From RGIG8748 sp045544515 (GTDB lineage: Bacteria > Bacillota > Clostridia > UMGS1810): a DNA stretch of 64,000 nucleotides. The notes below the pieces were generated by a model. It was not told where the DNA came from. It made no database searches and saw nothing but the letters and a program-made list of their open reading frames with translations. Shown here in pieces: positions 25,800 to 33,977 of the stretch. The position numbers and the translations under genes are program-made. The stretch's first letter is position 1. Each line of letters starts with the position of its first letter. Location: positions 124,001 to 188,000 of the forward strand of contig JAZPZD010000021.1 in NCBI GenBank assembly GCA_045544515.1. Direction: 5' to 3'.

Positions 25800-27423
25800 A
25801 CGGATTTATATCAAGGGCTAGTGCAACATAGAAAACAGCGATTGTGATAAATACATATATCAGCATAGGTATGACATTTGTTTTAATCAGCTTGCCTTCT
25901 CTGCCGATTGTGCCGATTGTGGCACTCGCGGCAACGGCATTGTTGATGCAAACCATATTTCCAATGGCGGCACCTACGCATTGCATGGAGATAATGAACA
26001 CCGTCGGCAGCTCCAGCACCGTAGCTGTATTAAACTGCAGGTTGGAAAACAGGTTCATAGATACTGTGGCAGAGCCCGACACAAATGCACCGAGAACACC
26101 GATAAAAGGCGAAATTATCATAAACAGACTTTTGCCGACCATTGAGAGAGCCGTTGCCATTTCGTCGAGCATGCTCGTTCCTGCGGCATTTTTGTATTTC
26201 ATAACTTCGACAAGTGCCAGGCCGAAAATAAGGGCAAGAGCTGCACCGGATACCTGCTTTATTGTGTCTGACCAGGAGCGTTTTACCATATTTTTGTCCA
26301 TTTTATGAGTGGCATTGGTAACAAGCGATACCAGTACAAAAAATGTCCCCGGCAGGTATGCCCATTTGAGACTCCAGTCAAGATTTTCAAATCCGAGGAT
26401 GTTGTTTATCTTGATAACAAAGGGGCTGCCTCCTGTAAGCAGAGCCTTTATGCCAAGTTGGGGTATGCGGGTAATAACAAGCACAACTGCGATTAAAATG
26501 TATGGTATCCACGCTTTGATTAGCGGCATATCGGACTCTTTAATGGGGGATACCTTGCTTGTTGCAAGCCAGGAGTTATCCCATTTGGACACATCGCCGA
26601 AATCCCAGGTTTCCTTGGGTACCAAAAATCTTTTTTTCGCTGCAATCACAGTAGCCAAAATGGATATTAACGCCGCAATAAGCGAGGCAAATTCGTAACC
26701 GATAAATATCGATGTAAGCAAAAGCGGAATCGCAAACGAAAGACCCGTAAACAGCGCAAACGGTGCTGCCTTTAGTGCCGGCTTAAAGGACCTGTCGCTG
26801 CTAAAGAGCTTTGTAGTCATAAGAAGAACAACAAGCGGAAGAACTGTGCCGGCAATTGCGTGGGGCAGAGCTGTCCAAAATGAGAACTGCGAAACAAAAG
26901 CACTGTTATCTGCCATACCAAGTGCATTTAGTGCGGCAGTTACAGGAGTTCCCACAGCACCGAAAGAAACCGCGGTGGAGTCAAAAACCAGCGTAATCAT
27001 AGCGGCAGCCATAGGCGGAAATCCAAGACTGACCAGCAGCGGTCCCGCCAGTGCTGCAGGGGTTCCGAAACCTGCGGCGGATTCTATAAATGAACAGAAC
27101 GAAAAACCAATAATACACGCCTGAACCCGCTTGTCGGGGCATATGTTCATAAAACCTCTGTTAATGGAGGCAGTTGCACCCGAAATTTTCAGAGTATTCA
27201 TAACCAGAATGGCACCTGTTATGATTATCAGTACATCGACAGAGCTTAGTACACCGTAGAGCGACCCCGCTGCAAGTGACAATATGTCAATACCCCAAAA
27301 CAAAACGGCAAAGATAAATGCCGCTATCCAAGATATCATAAGACATCTTTTTGCAGGCCAGTTAAATACCATCATAAGAATTAATGTTGCCAGTATCGGC
27401 AGAAAAGCTAATAATGCTAACAC
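25798..27423 (-). CDS. lctP: L-lactate permease (LctP family)
   Basis: The 541-residue protein has about thirteen membrane helices and the family blocks [20 protein letters not shown] and [18 protein letters not shown], plus a late [18 protein letters not shown] and [18 protein letters not shown]. It imports lactate (or glycolate) with protons. Its start is GTG at 27423 with AGAGGTAAT upstream. The lactate-oxidising etfB-etfA-dehydrogenase operon is about 27 kb away in this window; the two together make lactate use likely. The gene has its own TTGACA promoter. Confidence 0.93.
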   Translation of the reverse strand: MLALLAFLPILATLILMMVFNWPAKRCLMISWIAAFIFAVLFWGIDILSLAAGSLYGVLSSVDVLIIITGAILVMNTLKISGATASINRGFMNICPDKRVQACIIGFSFCSFIESAAGFGTPAALAGPLLVSLGFPPMAAAMITLVFDSTAVSFGAVGTPVTAALNALGMADNSAFVSQFSFWTALPHAIAGTVLPLVVLLMTTKLFSSDRSFKPALKAAPFALFTGLSFAIPLLLTSIFIGYEFASLIAALISILATVIAAKKRFLVPKETWDFGDVSKWDNSWLATSKVSPIKESDMPLIKAWIPYILIAVVLVITRIPQLGIKALLTGGSPFVIKINNILGFENLDWSLKWAYLPGTFFVLVSLVTNATHKMDKNMVKRSWSDTIKQVSGAALALIFGLALVEVMKYKNAAGTSMLDEMATALSMVGKSLFMIISPFIGVLGAFVSGSATVSMNLFSNLQFNTATVLELPTVFIISMQCVGAAIGNMVCINNAVAASATIGTIGREGKLIKTNVIPMLIYVFITIAVFYVALALDINP

Positions 27424-27466
27424 AAGAATATTACCTCTTTTCTGTTATTTTCACAAAAACAAAGTC

Positions 27467-27495
27467 AGTTTATCAAATATGGCATATATTGTCAA
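27467..27495 (-). promoter_or_regulatory. Promoter of lctP
   Basis: Minus strand TTGACA (27495-27490), 17-base spacer, TAAACT (27472-27467), 44 bases before the GTG start. Confidence 0.72.
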
Positions 27496-27627
27496 TCAAA
27501 TTGCGGTAATTTATAGATTTATTAACAAAATAAGTTTACAAAACCCAATTTCTTTGTTATTATAGTTATTGGTTGTTTTTGGCGAAATTATTCTATAAGG
27601 AGTGCTTTGCTGTATAAAAACAATATT

Positions 27628-27645
27628 TATGCATATTTTTGCATA
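27628..27645 (+). promoter_or_regulatory. ArgR-like operator 1 (upstream)
   Basis: TATGCATATTTTTGCATA is near-palindromic and 18 bases long, the size of an ARG box (general pattern WNTGAATWWWWATTCANW, three changes in the core). It is 76 bases upstream of the second box, in the promoter region of the arginine genes. Confidence 0.5.
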
Positions 27646-27703
27646 GAGTTACATATATTTTTCACCTGAAATGGATATTTTGTGACTTTTTACTATGGAT
27701 TTT

Positions 27704-27721
27704 TATGAATAAAAGTTGTAT
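27704..27721 (+). promoter_or_regulatory. ArgR-like operator 2 overlapping the argD -10 region
   Basis: TATGAATAAAAGTTGTAT is close to the Bacillus ARG box CATGAATAAAAATTCAAG. It overlaps the probable -10 TATAAT at 27719-27724, so bound ArgR would block transcription of argD-argF when arginine is plentiful. Confidence 0.6.
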
Positions 27722-27754
27722 AATTATACAAGATGTTATCAAGGAGAGATTATT

Positions 27755-28939
27755 ATGCCTTTAAATGATATTGTATCTATCGACAAAAAATACTATATGA
27801 ATACCTTTGGCGACAGAACGCCTCTGTGCTTCAAAGAGGGCAGGGGGATAGAGCTTACCGATATATCGGGCGAGGTCTACAAGGACTTTTTTGCCGGTAT
27901 CGCTGTAAGTGCCCTCGGTCATTCGCATCCCGTACTGGTGGAAGCATTGCAAGACCAGGTGTCAAAGCTTATTCATACATCAAGTGTTTATTATGTAGAA
28001 AGCCAGGCATATCTTGCACAGAAGCTTTGCGAAATTTCGGATTTTGACAGAGCATTTTTTGCAAGCACAGGTGCCGAGGCAAACGAGGGTGCAATTAAGC
28101 TTGCAAGGAAGTATTTCTACGAAAAAAACATAGACAGATACGAGATTATCACACTTAATAAATCATTCCACGGCAGAACCATTACCACGGCAACGGCTAC
28201 CGGACAGGAAAAGTACAAAAAGCCGTACAAGCCGCTTACTCCCGGTTTTGTACATGTGGATATAAATGACTGCCAAGGCCTCAAAGAAGCCGTAAACGAG
28301 CACACAGCAGCCATTATGATAGAGTTTATTCAGGGCGAAAGCGGAGTAAACCCCATAACAGAAGAATTTGCAAAGACAATCCGCGAAATATGCGACAGAG
28401 AGGGAATTCTCTTTATAGATGACGAGGTACAGACAGGTATCGGCAGAACAGGAAAAATGTTTGCATACCAGAACTACGGCATAGTCCCCGATATAATGAC
28501 CTTGGCCAAGGCTCTCGGCGGTGGCGTTCCCATAAGTGCAGTTCTTGCAAAAGAGGCTGTGGCAGATGCCTTTAAGCCCGGTGACCACGGCACAACCTTT
28601 GGCGGAAATCCCCTGTGCACCAGGGCGGCATTAACGGTTCTTGATATTATCGAAAAGCAAGGCCTTTTGGATAATTCAGACAAAGTCGGTGCATATCTCA
28701 AAGAACTGTTACTGAATATCGGCGGAGATTACATAAAGGAAGTCCGCGGTATGGGACTTATGATAGGAATAGAATTAAACGGCAAAAACGCCAAAGAGAT
28801 AAATGCAAAAATGCTCCAAAAGCATTATCTCGTAGGTGCGGTGGGAGATAGCGTACTTAGAGTTGTTCCGCCTCTTATCATAACCAAAAAGGATGCCGAG
28901 GAATTTGTGTCGGCACTTAAAAAATCTCTGGAAGAATGA
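27755..28939 (+). CDS. argD: Acetylornithine aminotransferase
   Basis: A class III PLP aminotransferase that makes N-acetylornithine from the semialdehyde and glutamate in arginine synthesis. The 394-residue protein shows DFFAGIAVSALGHSHP, the cofactor region FASTGAEANEGAIKLARK, LNKSFHGRTITTATATGQ, the Asp in FIDDEVQTGIGRTGKMFA and the PLP lysine in MTLAKALGGGVPISA. Ornithine and GABA aminotransferases look similar, but the argF gene 15 bases downstream and the ArgR-like boxes upstream settle the role. ATG 27755 has AAGGAGAG. Confidence 0.94.
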   Translation: MPLNDIVSIDKKYYMNTFGDRTPLCFKEGRGIELTDISGEVYKDFFAGIAVSALGHSHPVLVEALQDQVSKLIHTSSVYYVESQAYLAQKLCEISDFDRAFFASTGAEANEGAIKLARKYFYEKNIDRYEIITLNKSFHGRTITTATATGQEKYKKPYKPLTPGFVHVDINDCQGLKEAVNEHTAAIMIEFIQGESGVNPITEEFAKTIREICDREGILFIDDEVQTGIGRTGKMFAYQNYGIVPDIMTLAKALGGGVPISAVLAKEAVADAFKPGDHGTTFGGNPLCTRAALTVLDIIEKQGLLDNSDKVGAYLKELLLNIGGDYIKEVRGMGLMIGIELNGKNAKEINAKMLQKHYLVGAVGDSVLRVVPPLIITKKDAEEFVSALKKSLEE

Positions 28940-28954
28940 AAGGATTAGATAAAA

Positions 28955-29875
28955 ATGAAGCATCTTTTAAGTCTGTATGATTTAACCACAGAAGAAATAG
29001 AAAACATATTGGAACTTGCTCTTAAACTAAAGGCTGACAACAAGGCAGGCAGAGAACATCACTTATTAAAGGGCAAGAGCCTCGGTATGATATTTTCCAA
29101 ATCATCTACAAGAACAAGAGTATCGTTTGAGGCTGGTATGTATCAGCTCGGCGGTCAGGCACTCTTTTTGAGCAGTAACGACATTCAGCTCGGCAGAGGC
29201 GAGAGCATCTATGATACTGCCAATGTTCTTTCCAGGTTTCTGGACGGTATAATGATAAGAACCTACGACCAGAAGGATGTGGAGGATTTGGCAAAGTATG
29301 GTTCGATAAGCATCATAAACGGACTTACAGACCTTTTGCACCCTTGTCAGATACTTGCAGATTTCCAGACAATATATGAGCACAAGGGCAGATTAAAGGG
29401 CAAAACCGTATGCTATGTAGGTGACGGAAACAACATATCCAATTCACTTCTCTACGGATGCACAAAGCTTGGTATGAATATAAATGTAGCAACTCCCAAG
29501 GGTTATGAATGTAACAGCGAGGTTTGTGAGCGTTCCATAGACACCGCCAAAAAGACAGGCTCCAAGGTTATGCTTACCGAGGACCCCGTTGAAGCTATTA
29601 AAAACGCCGATGTGGTAATTACAGATACCTGGGTAAGTATGGGCCAAGAGAGTGAAAAGCAGGAGAGAATAAAGATATTCAAAGACTATACAGTTACAGA
29701 GGAATTGTTTAACAAAGCCGACAGTGAGGCGATATTTATGCACTGTCTGCCTGCATACAGAGGCTATGAGGTAGTAAGCGAGGTCATAGACGGACCGCGT
29801 TCTGTGATATTTGACGAGGCAGAAAACAGACTTCACGCACAAAAGGCTGTAATGGCACTTACTATGGCAGACTGA
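28955..29875 (+). CDS. argF: Ornithine carbamoyltransferase
   Basis: Joins carbamoyl phosphate and ornithine to make citrulline. The 306-residue protein has the carbamoyl phosphate loop SKSSTRTRVSFEAGM (residues about 48-62), HPCQILAD, a DTWVSMGQE ornithine-binding segment near residue 225 and HCLPAYRG near 266. The order and length are those of anabolic ArgF; an arginine-deiminase operon is not seen. It lies 15 bases after argD and 15 bases before a GNAT gene, so it is the middle gene of a three-gene unit. Confidence 0.94.
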   Translation: MKHLLSLYDLTTEEIENILELALKLKADNKAGREHHLLKGKSLGMIFSKSSTRTRVSFEAGMYQLGGQALFLSSNDIQLGRGESIYDTANVLSRFLDGIMIRTYDQKDVEDLAKYGSISIINGLTDLLHPCQILADFQTIYEHKGRLKGKTVCYVGDGNNISNSLLYGCTKLGMNINVATPKGYECNSEVCERSIDTAKKTGSKVMLTEDPVEAIKNADVVITDTWVSMGQESEKQERIKIFKDYTVTEELFNKADSEAIFMHCLPAYRGYEVVSEVIDGPRSVIFDEAENRLHAQKAVMALTMAD

Positions 29876-29890
29876 CAAAGGAGATTTACA

Positions 29891-30364
29891 ATGAACAATA
29901 ACGGATTTGAAATACGCAACGCTTCCGAAGCGGACATAGACCAGATACTAAAGATTACCGAAGAGGCTTTTGTAAGCTACAAAAACCTTGCCAAGACGGA
30001 CTACGACCTGCCTGCACTCAAGGAAACCAAAGAGCAGATTGCAGACGATATCAAAAACAAGCTCGTGCTTGTGGCGTATATCAACGGCAGAGTGGTAGGC
30101 AGTGTAAGAGTTGCCGTAAACGGTGAGATAGGCTATTTGAGCCGTTTCGGAGTGAGCCCCGATTTTCAGAATTTGGGCATAGGCAAGGCTCTTATGAACC
30201 TTGTGGATATCAATATGAAGGTGCTCGGCGTAAAGCAGCTCCAGCTGCATACAGCATCCAAGATTAAATCTCTTGTGTGCTTCTATTACGGCAGAGGCTT
30301 CTACATAGACTCTACAAGCAAAGAAAGAGATTATATAAGAGCACTGCTCTGCAAAGATTATTAA
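29891..30364 (+). CDS. GNAT-family N-acetyltransferase in the arg operon
   Basis: The 157-residue protein is a GNAT enzyme: acetyl-CoA site FGVSPDFQNLGIGKALMNLV (about residues 87-106), followed by LQLHTASKIKSLVCFYYGRG. The acceptor is not evident. Because it is the third gene of an argD-argF operon, it might acetylate glutamate (a short N-acetylglutamate synthase) or ornithine, but no sequence mark proves this. It ends just before two near-identical hairpins. Confidence 0.82.
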   Translation: MNNNGFEIRNASEADIDQILKITEEAFVSYKNLAKTDYDLPALKETKEQIADDIKNKLVLVAYINGRVVGSVRVAVNGEIGYLSRFGVSPDFQNLGIGKALMNLVDINMKVLGVKQLQLHTASKIKSLVCFYYGRGFYIDSTSKERDYIRALLCKDY

Positions 30365-30367
30365 TAG

Positions 30368-30396
30368 AAAATCCTACCCCGCGGGGTAGGATTTTT
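30368..30396. terminator. Terminator hairpin, copy 1
   Basis: AAAATCCTACCCC and GGGGTAGGATTTT around a GC centre, a 13-bp perfect stem with A- and T-tracts on its sides. It begins four bases after the GNAT stop. A second nearly identical copy lies 66 bases further on. Confidence 0.88.
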
Positions 30397-30432
30397 CAGA
30401 CTTCGAAAAAGAACGCACCGCAAAGTGAATAT
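30397..30432 (-). repeat. Dispersed 36-bp repeat, copy A
   Basis: Sits between two near-identical hairpins. Its reverse complement matches 35673-35709 with three differences (shared core CTTTGC-GTGCGTTCTTTTTCGA). No coding potential; function unknown. It could be a remnant of a small mobile element or a genome-wide intergenic repeat. Confidence 0.65.
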
Positions 30433-30433
30433 A

Positions 30434-30463
30434 AAAAATCCTACCCTGCGGGGTAGGATTTTT
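30434..30463. terminator. Terminator hairpin, copy 2
   Basis: AAAAATCCTACCC-TGC-GGGTAGGATTTTT, followed by C then TATTATT. It ends four bases before the stop of the minus-strand HMA gene and serves that gene, while copy 1 serves the plus-strand operon. Confidence 0.85.
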
Positions 30464-30466
30464 CTA

Positions 30467-30817
30467 TTATTCAATACCTAAAAATGTGTATCCCAGTTCT
30501 GTTACAACTTCCTTTATTTCTTCGGTGTCGGGCAGTGTGTCGGCGGTTATTGCAGCCGTTTTTTCTTCGAGATTTATTTCTACATCGCCATACTTATTAA
30601 GTGCCTCTGTTACTCTGGCAGCACATTTTTCGCACATCATACCGTCGATTTTTACTACGAGTACGATTTTTGTTTCTTCGTTTATGTCCGACTTTGCTTT
30701 TTCATCCTGTGCCTTTGCCGCGAGATAAGCCTCTTTTCGTGCTTTGATGTAGGCAAGAGCCGTTATGATGATAAGCACGATAAGTACAATTATTTCGATT
30801 ATTCTTCCGGTTTTCAT
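30467..30817 (-). CDS. Membrane-anchored heavy-metal-associated (HMA) domain protein
   Basis: The 116-residue protein has one N-terminal helix (IIEIIVLIVLIIITALAYI), a charged linker and an HMA domain with the metal site GMMCEKC (residues about 62-68) inside LVVKIDGMMCEKCAARVTEA. HMA domains carry Cu(I) or other soft metals; anchoring one by a single helix is unusual compared with free CopZ or the HMA domains of P-type ATPases. GGAGGAAA precedes ATG 30817. It starts 13 bases after the stop of an ABC exporter gene, so it is the last gene of the PAP2-pgeF-ABC operon. Confidence 0.87.
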   Translation of the reverse strand: MKTGRIIEIIVLIVLIIITALAYIKARKEAYLAAKAQDEKAKSDINEETKIVLVVKIDGMMCEKCAARVTEALNKYGDVEINLEEKTAAITADTLPDTEEIKEVVTELGYTFLGIE

Positions 30818-30830
30818 TTTGGTTTCCTCC

Positions 30831-32579
30831 TTAAATCGTATACAGTTTATATAATTCGGCATACTTGCCGCCTTTTTCGAGCAGTTCCTCGTGAGTTCCG
30901 GTTTCTTCAATTCCCTTTTCGGTAAGCACTATTATTCTGTCGGCGTTTTTAATGGTTGTAAGTCTGTGTGCTATGGTAAGGGTTGTTCTGCTCTGACTCA
31001 ATTTTTCCAGAGATTTTTGTACTATATATTCGCTCTCGTTATCAAGAGCAGATGTCGCCTCGTCGAGTATGAGTATAGGCGGGTTTTTTATAAACACTCT
31101 TGCAATAGACAGCCTCTGCTTTTGTCCGCCCGAGAGTTTAAGACCTCTTTCGCCGATATAGGTGTCGTAGCCATCTGGCAGACTTTCTATAAATTCGTGT
31201 GCACCTGCAAGGCGTGCGGCATTTTGTATCTCTTCGTCTGTGGCACCCTCTTTTGCATAGGCGATGTTATCCCTTACAGTGCCCGAAAACAGATACACAT
31301 CCTGCTGAACTATGCCGATGTTTTCTCGCAGAGATTTAAGGGTTACATCCTTTATATCTGTTCCGTCTATTAGTATATTACCGTCGGTTATTTCATAAAA
31401 CCTTGGTATCAGGTTGCAAAGTGTTGTCTTACCGCTTCCCGACGGGCCTACTATGGCAATGTTTTCTCCCTGCTTGATGTCTATATCAATATGAGTGAGC
31501 ACATTTTCGTCTTTGTCATTGTATCGGAATGTTACATTTTTGAATGTAACATCGCCCTGCACATTTTGGAGCTCCTTGGCGTTAATATTGTCTTTTATAT
31601 CCACATCCTGTGAGATTATCTGGTTAAAACGGTCTATACCTGTGATACCTCTTTGGAACTGCTCGGTAAATTCTACAATTCTTCGTATGGAGGTTATGAG
31701 TGTCTGTATATAGAGAAGATAAGCGATGAGGTCGGCAGGGGAGATTTTACCCTTTATCATATACAGAGAACCGAGTATTATTACCGCCACATACATAAGC
31801 CCGTCAAAGAACCTTGTGCATGCCTGAAATCCTGCAAGATATCTGTACGAAATCTTTTTTCGTTCATAGAATATCCTGTTGCCCTTTTGGAACTTTTTGT
31901 TTTCAAATTCCTCATTGGCAAAGCTCTTTACAACTCTTATGCCAAGGAGTGTGTCCTCAAGGGAGCTGTTGAGCTCGCCGACCTGCTCTCTTTGCTTGGC
32001 AAATGCCTGTTTCATTTTCTTTCGAAACAGCTTTACCGCAATGAGCATAACAGGCAGAATAACAAACAGCATAAGTGTGAGCGGCACATTGATGTGGCTT
32101 AATATTATAAATGAGCCTGTTATTTTGATACCGGATATAAAAACCTCTTCGGGAAAGTGATGTGCAAACTCCGTAACATCAAACAGGTCTGTGGTTACTC
32201 TCGTCATTATCTGTCCGACCTTGGTGTTGTCAAAATAGTTGTACGAGAGCTTGGTGAGGTGGCTGAATAAATCCCTCCTCATATCAGTTTCTATCATAGT
32301 GCCTGTGATATGGCCCGTATACGACATAAAATAGTTTGCACCTGTATCTACGAGCTTTAGGAAAAGATACACTCCGCCCAGACGAAGTACAAGATTTATT
32401 GTAAGGTATTGCGGTGTATTTATGGCGGTGTCTGTAATGTGGCGTACAATAAGCGGAAGTACAAGCTCGCATACTGTGGAGAACACCGCACACAACAGGT
32501 CTAATATGATAAGCCATATATACGGCTTGTAATACGGCAGAAAAAGCCGAAAGCTCGACATACTTTTGCTTTTTTTCAT
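30831..32579 (-). CDS. ABC exporter half-transporter (permease fused to ATPase)
   Basis: The 582-residue protein has six membrane helices in the first 310 residues (type IV exporter fold, MdlB/MsbA/LmrA-like) and an ATPase with Walker A GPSGSGKTTLCNLIPRF, Q-loop GIVQQDVYLF, signature [15 protein letters not shown], Walker B ILILDEATSALDNES and H-loop TLTIAHRLTTI. It probably works as a homodimer, exporting a lipid, drug or peptide. It is encoded 7 bases after pgeF and before an HMA protein; whether the metal-binding partner is functionally linked is unknown. Confidence 0.93.
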   Translation of the reverse strand: MKKSKSMSSFRLFLPYYKPYIWLIILDLLCAVFSTVCELVLPLIVRHITDTAINTPQYLTINLVLRLGGVYLFLKLVDTGANYFMSYTGHITGTMIETDMRRDLFSHLTKLSYNYFDNTKVGQIMTRVTTDLFDVTEFAHHFPEEVFISGIKITGSFIILSHINVPLTLMLFVILPVMLIAVKLFRKKMKQAFAKQREQVGELNSSLEDTLLGIRVVKSFANEEFENKKFQKGNRIFYERKKISYRYLAGFQACTRFFDGLMYVAVIILGSLYMIKGKISPADLIAYLLYIQTLITSIRRIVEFTEQFQRGITGIDRFNQIISQDVDIKDNINAKELQNVQGDVTFKNVTFRYNDKDENVLTHIDIDIKQGENIAIVGPSGSGKTTLCNLIPRFYEITDGNILIDGTDIKDVTLKSLRENIGIVQQDVYLFSGTVRDNIAYAKEGATDEEIQNAARLAGAHEFIESLPDGYDTYIGERGLKLSGGQKQRLSIARVFIKNPPILILDEATSALDNESEYIVQKSLEKLSQSRTTLTIAHRLTTIKNADRIIVLTEKGIEETGTHEELLEKGGKYAELYKLYTI

Positions 32580-32586
32580 AATGTAA

Positions 32587-33402
32587 TTACCTTCTTTCGA
32601 TTATAGAGGATATCAGTCCTCTGCCTTTTCCAAGACCTCTGTGAGAGAACAAATCGTCTTTTTCACAGCAGGTGCATTTGTCGCTTACCGAAAATTTTTC
32701 TACACCTTTTTCTTTCAGCATAAGCTCATTTATTTTCATAAGATTAAGATAATACCTTGAGTTTTTGGTATATATTGCGTCGTCATAGCCGAATTCTGCT
32801 TTGAATTTGGCGTATAAATCGTATGACACCTCGTAGCAGCTGTCGCAGATGGCAGGCCCGATTGCACATATTACATTTTTTGGATTTGTGCCGAATTTGC
32901 TTTCCATTTCTTCCAGAGTTTTAACTGCCAGACGGGCAAATGTACCTCTGTGACCGCAATGTGCATTTCCTATTGCACCGCTTACGGTGTCATAAAAAGC
33001 CACAGGAACGCAGTCGGCTGTGTGTATGACAAGCGGCACATTTTTGCAGTCGGTGATTAGTGCATCTACATCGGTGTAATCCCTCTCTTTGTATATTCCT
33101 TTGCCGCAGTCGGCATCTGTTACATATCTTACATTGGCACTGTGCGTCTGATATGCAAAGACGAGCCTTTTGTCATCAAAGCCTGCAGATTTGCAAAAAA
33201 TTCTGTAATTTTCTGTTACATTTTCTCTTGTGTCGCTTGTATTAAACCCCAGATTCATAGAACGGACATCCTCACCTGTAGAAACACCGCCGTGTCTTGT
33301 GGATACAGCATGATTTACTCCGTCCAAACCGTCTAAAATCTTGTGACGCAAAAAGACCACATTGCCGTCTGAATAAACATTAAATATATTGGATTTCTTC
33401 AT
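32587..33402 (-). CDS. pgeF: PgeF/YfiH-family protein (laccase-domain, wall-related amidase/purine nucleoside phosphorylase family)
   Basis: The 271-residue protein is a DUF152/Cu-oxidase-4 family member: AVSTRHGGVSTGE, YQTHSANV, HTADCVPVAFYD, GNAHCGHRG and AIGPAICDSCYEV provide the conserved His and Cys ligands of the single metal site. Members act on misplaced peptidoglycan precursors (PgeF) or as purine nucleoside phosphorylases; the older laccase name is uncertain. The start is ATG 33402 (MKKSNIF) overlapping the PAP2 stop as ATGA; the frame continues upstream but only over the PAP2 gene. AGGGTAGGT is upstream. Confidence 0.88.
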   Translation of the reverse strand: MKKSNIFNVYSDGNVVFLRHKILDGLDGVNHAVSTRHGGVSTGEDVRSMNLGFNTSDTRENVTENYRIFCKSAGFDDKRLVFAYQTHSANVRYVTDADCGKGIYKERDYTDVDALITDCKNVPLVIHTADCVPVAFYDTVSGAIGNAHCGHRGTFARLAVKTLEEMESKFGTNPKNVICAIGPAICDSCYEVSYDLYAKFKAEFGYDDAIYTKNSRYYLNLMKINELMLKEKGVEKFSVSDKCTCCEKDDLFSHRGLGKGRGLISSIIERR

Positions 33403-33923
33403 ATACCTACCCTCAACTTTTTTGTTATAGTATACGAAACAAATCCAAACACTAATCCAAAAATAATTCCGCCTACTACATCGGACGGATAGTGCATACA
33501 CAGATAAATCCTCGAAAATCCCATAACAAGTGCAAACAGGAGAGCTGCAATACCGCTTTTTTTGTAAAAAGCATATACCGAAAATCCCGAGGCAAAAGAC
33601 GCCATAGTATGCCCCGACGGGAAAGAATAGTCCGAAAGAGGCTTTGTTATAAGCACAATCAAATCCGAATGATTGTAGGGGCGAACCCTTGCAAACAAAG
33701 GTTTTAAAATCCCGTTGCCTATGATCAAGCAGAGTACAAGGGATATCATCATACAAAAACCGCACTTTCGGGTTTTGGGAATTATGGAAAGAATAACTGC
33801 CGTTACAATCCAAATTGCTCCCTTGTTTCCCAAAAAGGAAACAAAGGAAAATAGCCCGTCGAGAAAAGCACAGGACAAAAAGTTATTAATTTGTATAAGT
33901 AAATTTGCTTCAAAAGTATTCAT
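33399..33923 (-). CDS. PAP2-superfamily phosphatase (BcrC/undecaprenyl-diphosphatase type)
   Basis: The 174-residue membrane protein has the three PAP2 phosphatase blocks: KPLFARVRP (first), FPSGHTMASF (second, with the catalytic His) and SRIYLCMHYPSDVVGG (third). Five to six helices surround them. It probably removes a phosphate from undecaprenyl diphosphate or another lipid phosphate on the outer face. ATG 33923 is preferred to ATG 33956, because the latter lies inside the terminator hairpin of the upstream gene. First gene of an operon with pgeF, an ABC exporter and an HMA protein. Confidence 0.88.
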   Translation of the reverse strand: MNTFEANLLIQINNFLSCAFLDGLFSFVSFLGNKGAIWIVTAVILSIIPKTRKCGFCMMISLVLCLIIGNGILKPLFARVRPYNHSDLIVLITKPLSDYSFPSGHTMASFASGFSVYAFYKKSGIAALLFALVMGFSRIYLCMHYPSDVVGGIIFGLVFGFVSYTITKKLRVGI

Positions 33924-33940
33924 ATCTCTAAACAAAGTAA

Positions 33941-33962
33941 GGACCGATGGTGACATCGGCCC
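33941..33962 (-). terminator. Terminator of the CofE-domain gene
   Basis: Minus strand GGGCCGATG (33962-33954) pairs with CATCGGTCC (33949-33941) with one G-U pair and a four-base loop, followed by TTACTTTGTTT. Confidence 0.75.
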
Positions 33963-33977
33963 TTTATAATCAAGTTT

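Larger units (their letters stand above)
27424..27754 (+). other. Intergenic control region between lctP and argD
   Basis: A 331-bp gap, very AT-rich, that holds two diverging control areas: the lctP promoter at 27467-27495 on the minus strand and the argD promoter with two ArgR-like boxes at 27628-27645 and 27704-27721 on the plus strand. Between 27500 and 27625 I see no gene and no stable RNA structure. Confidence 0.6.

Noticed and set aside
33403..33813. Upstream extension of pgeF by 137 codons
   Set aside because: It overlaps the PAP2 gene in another frame and lacks family similarity; ATG 33402 with AGGGTAGGT and the ATGA overlap is the natural start.
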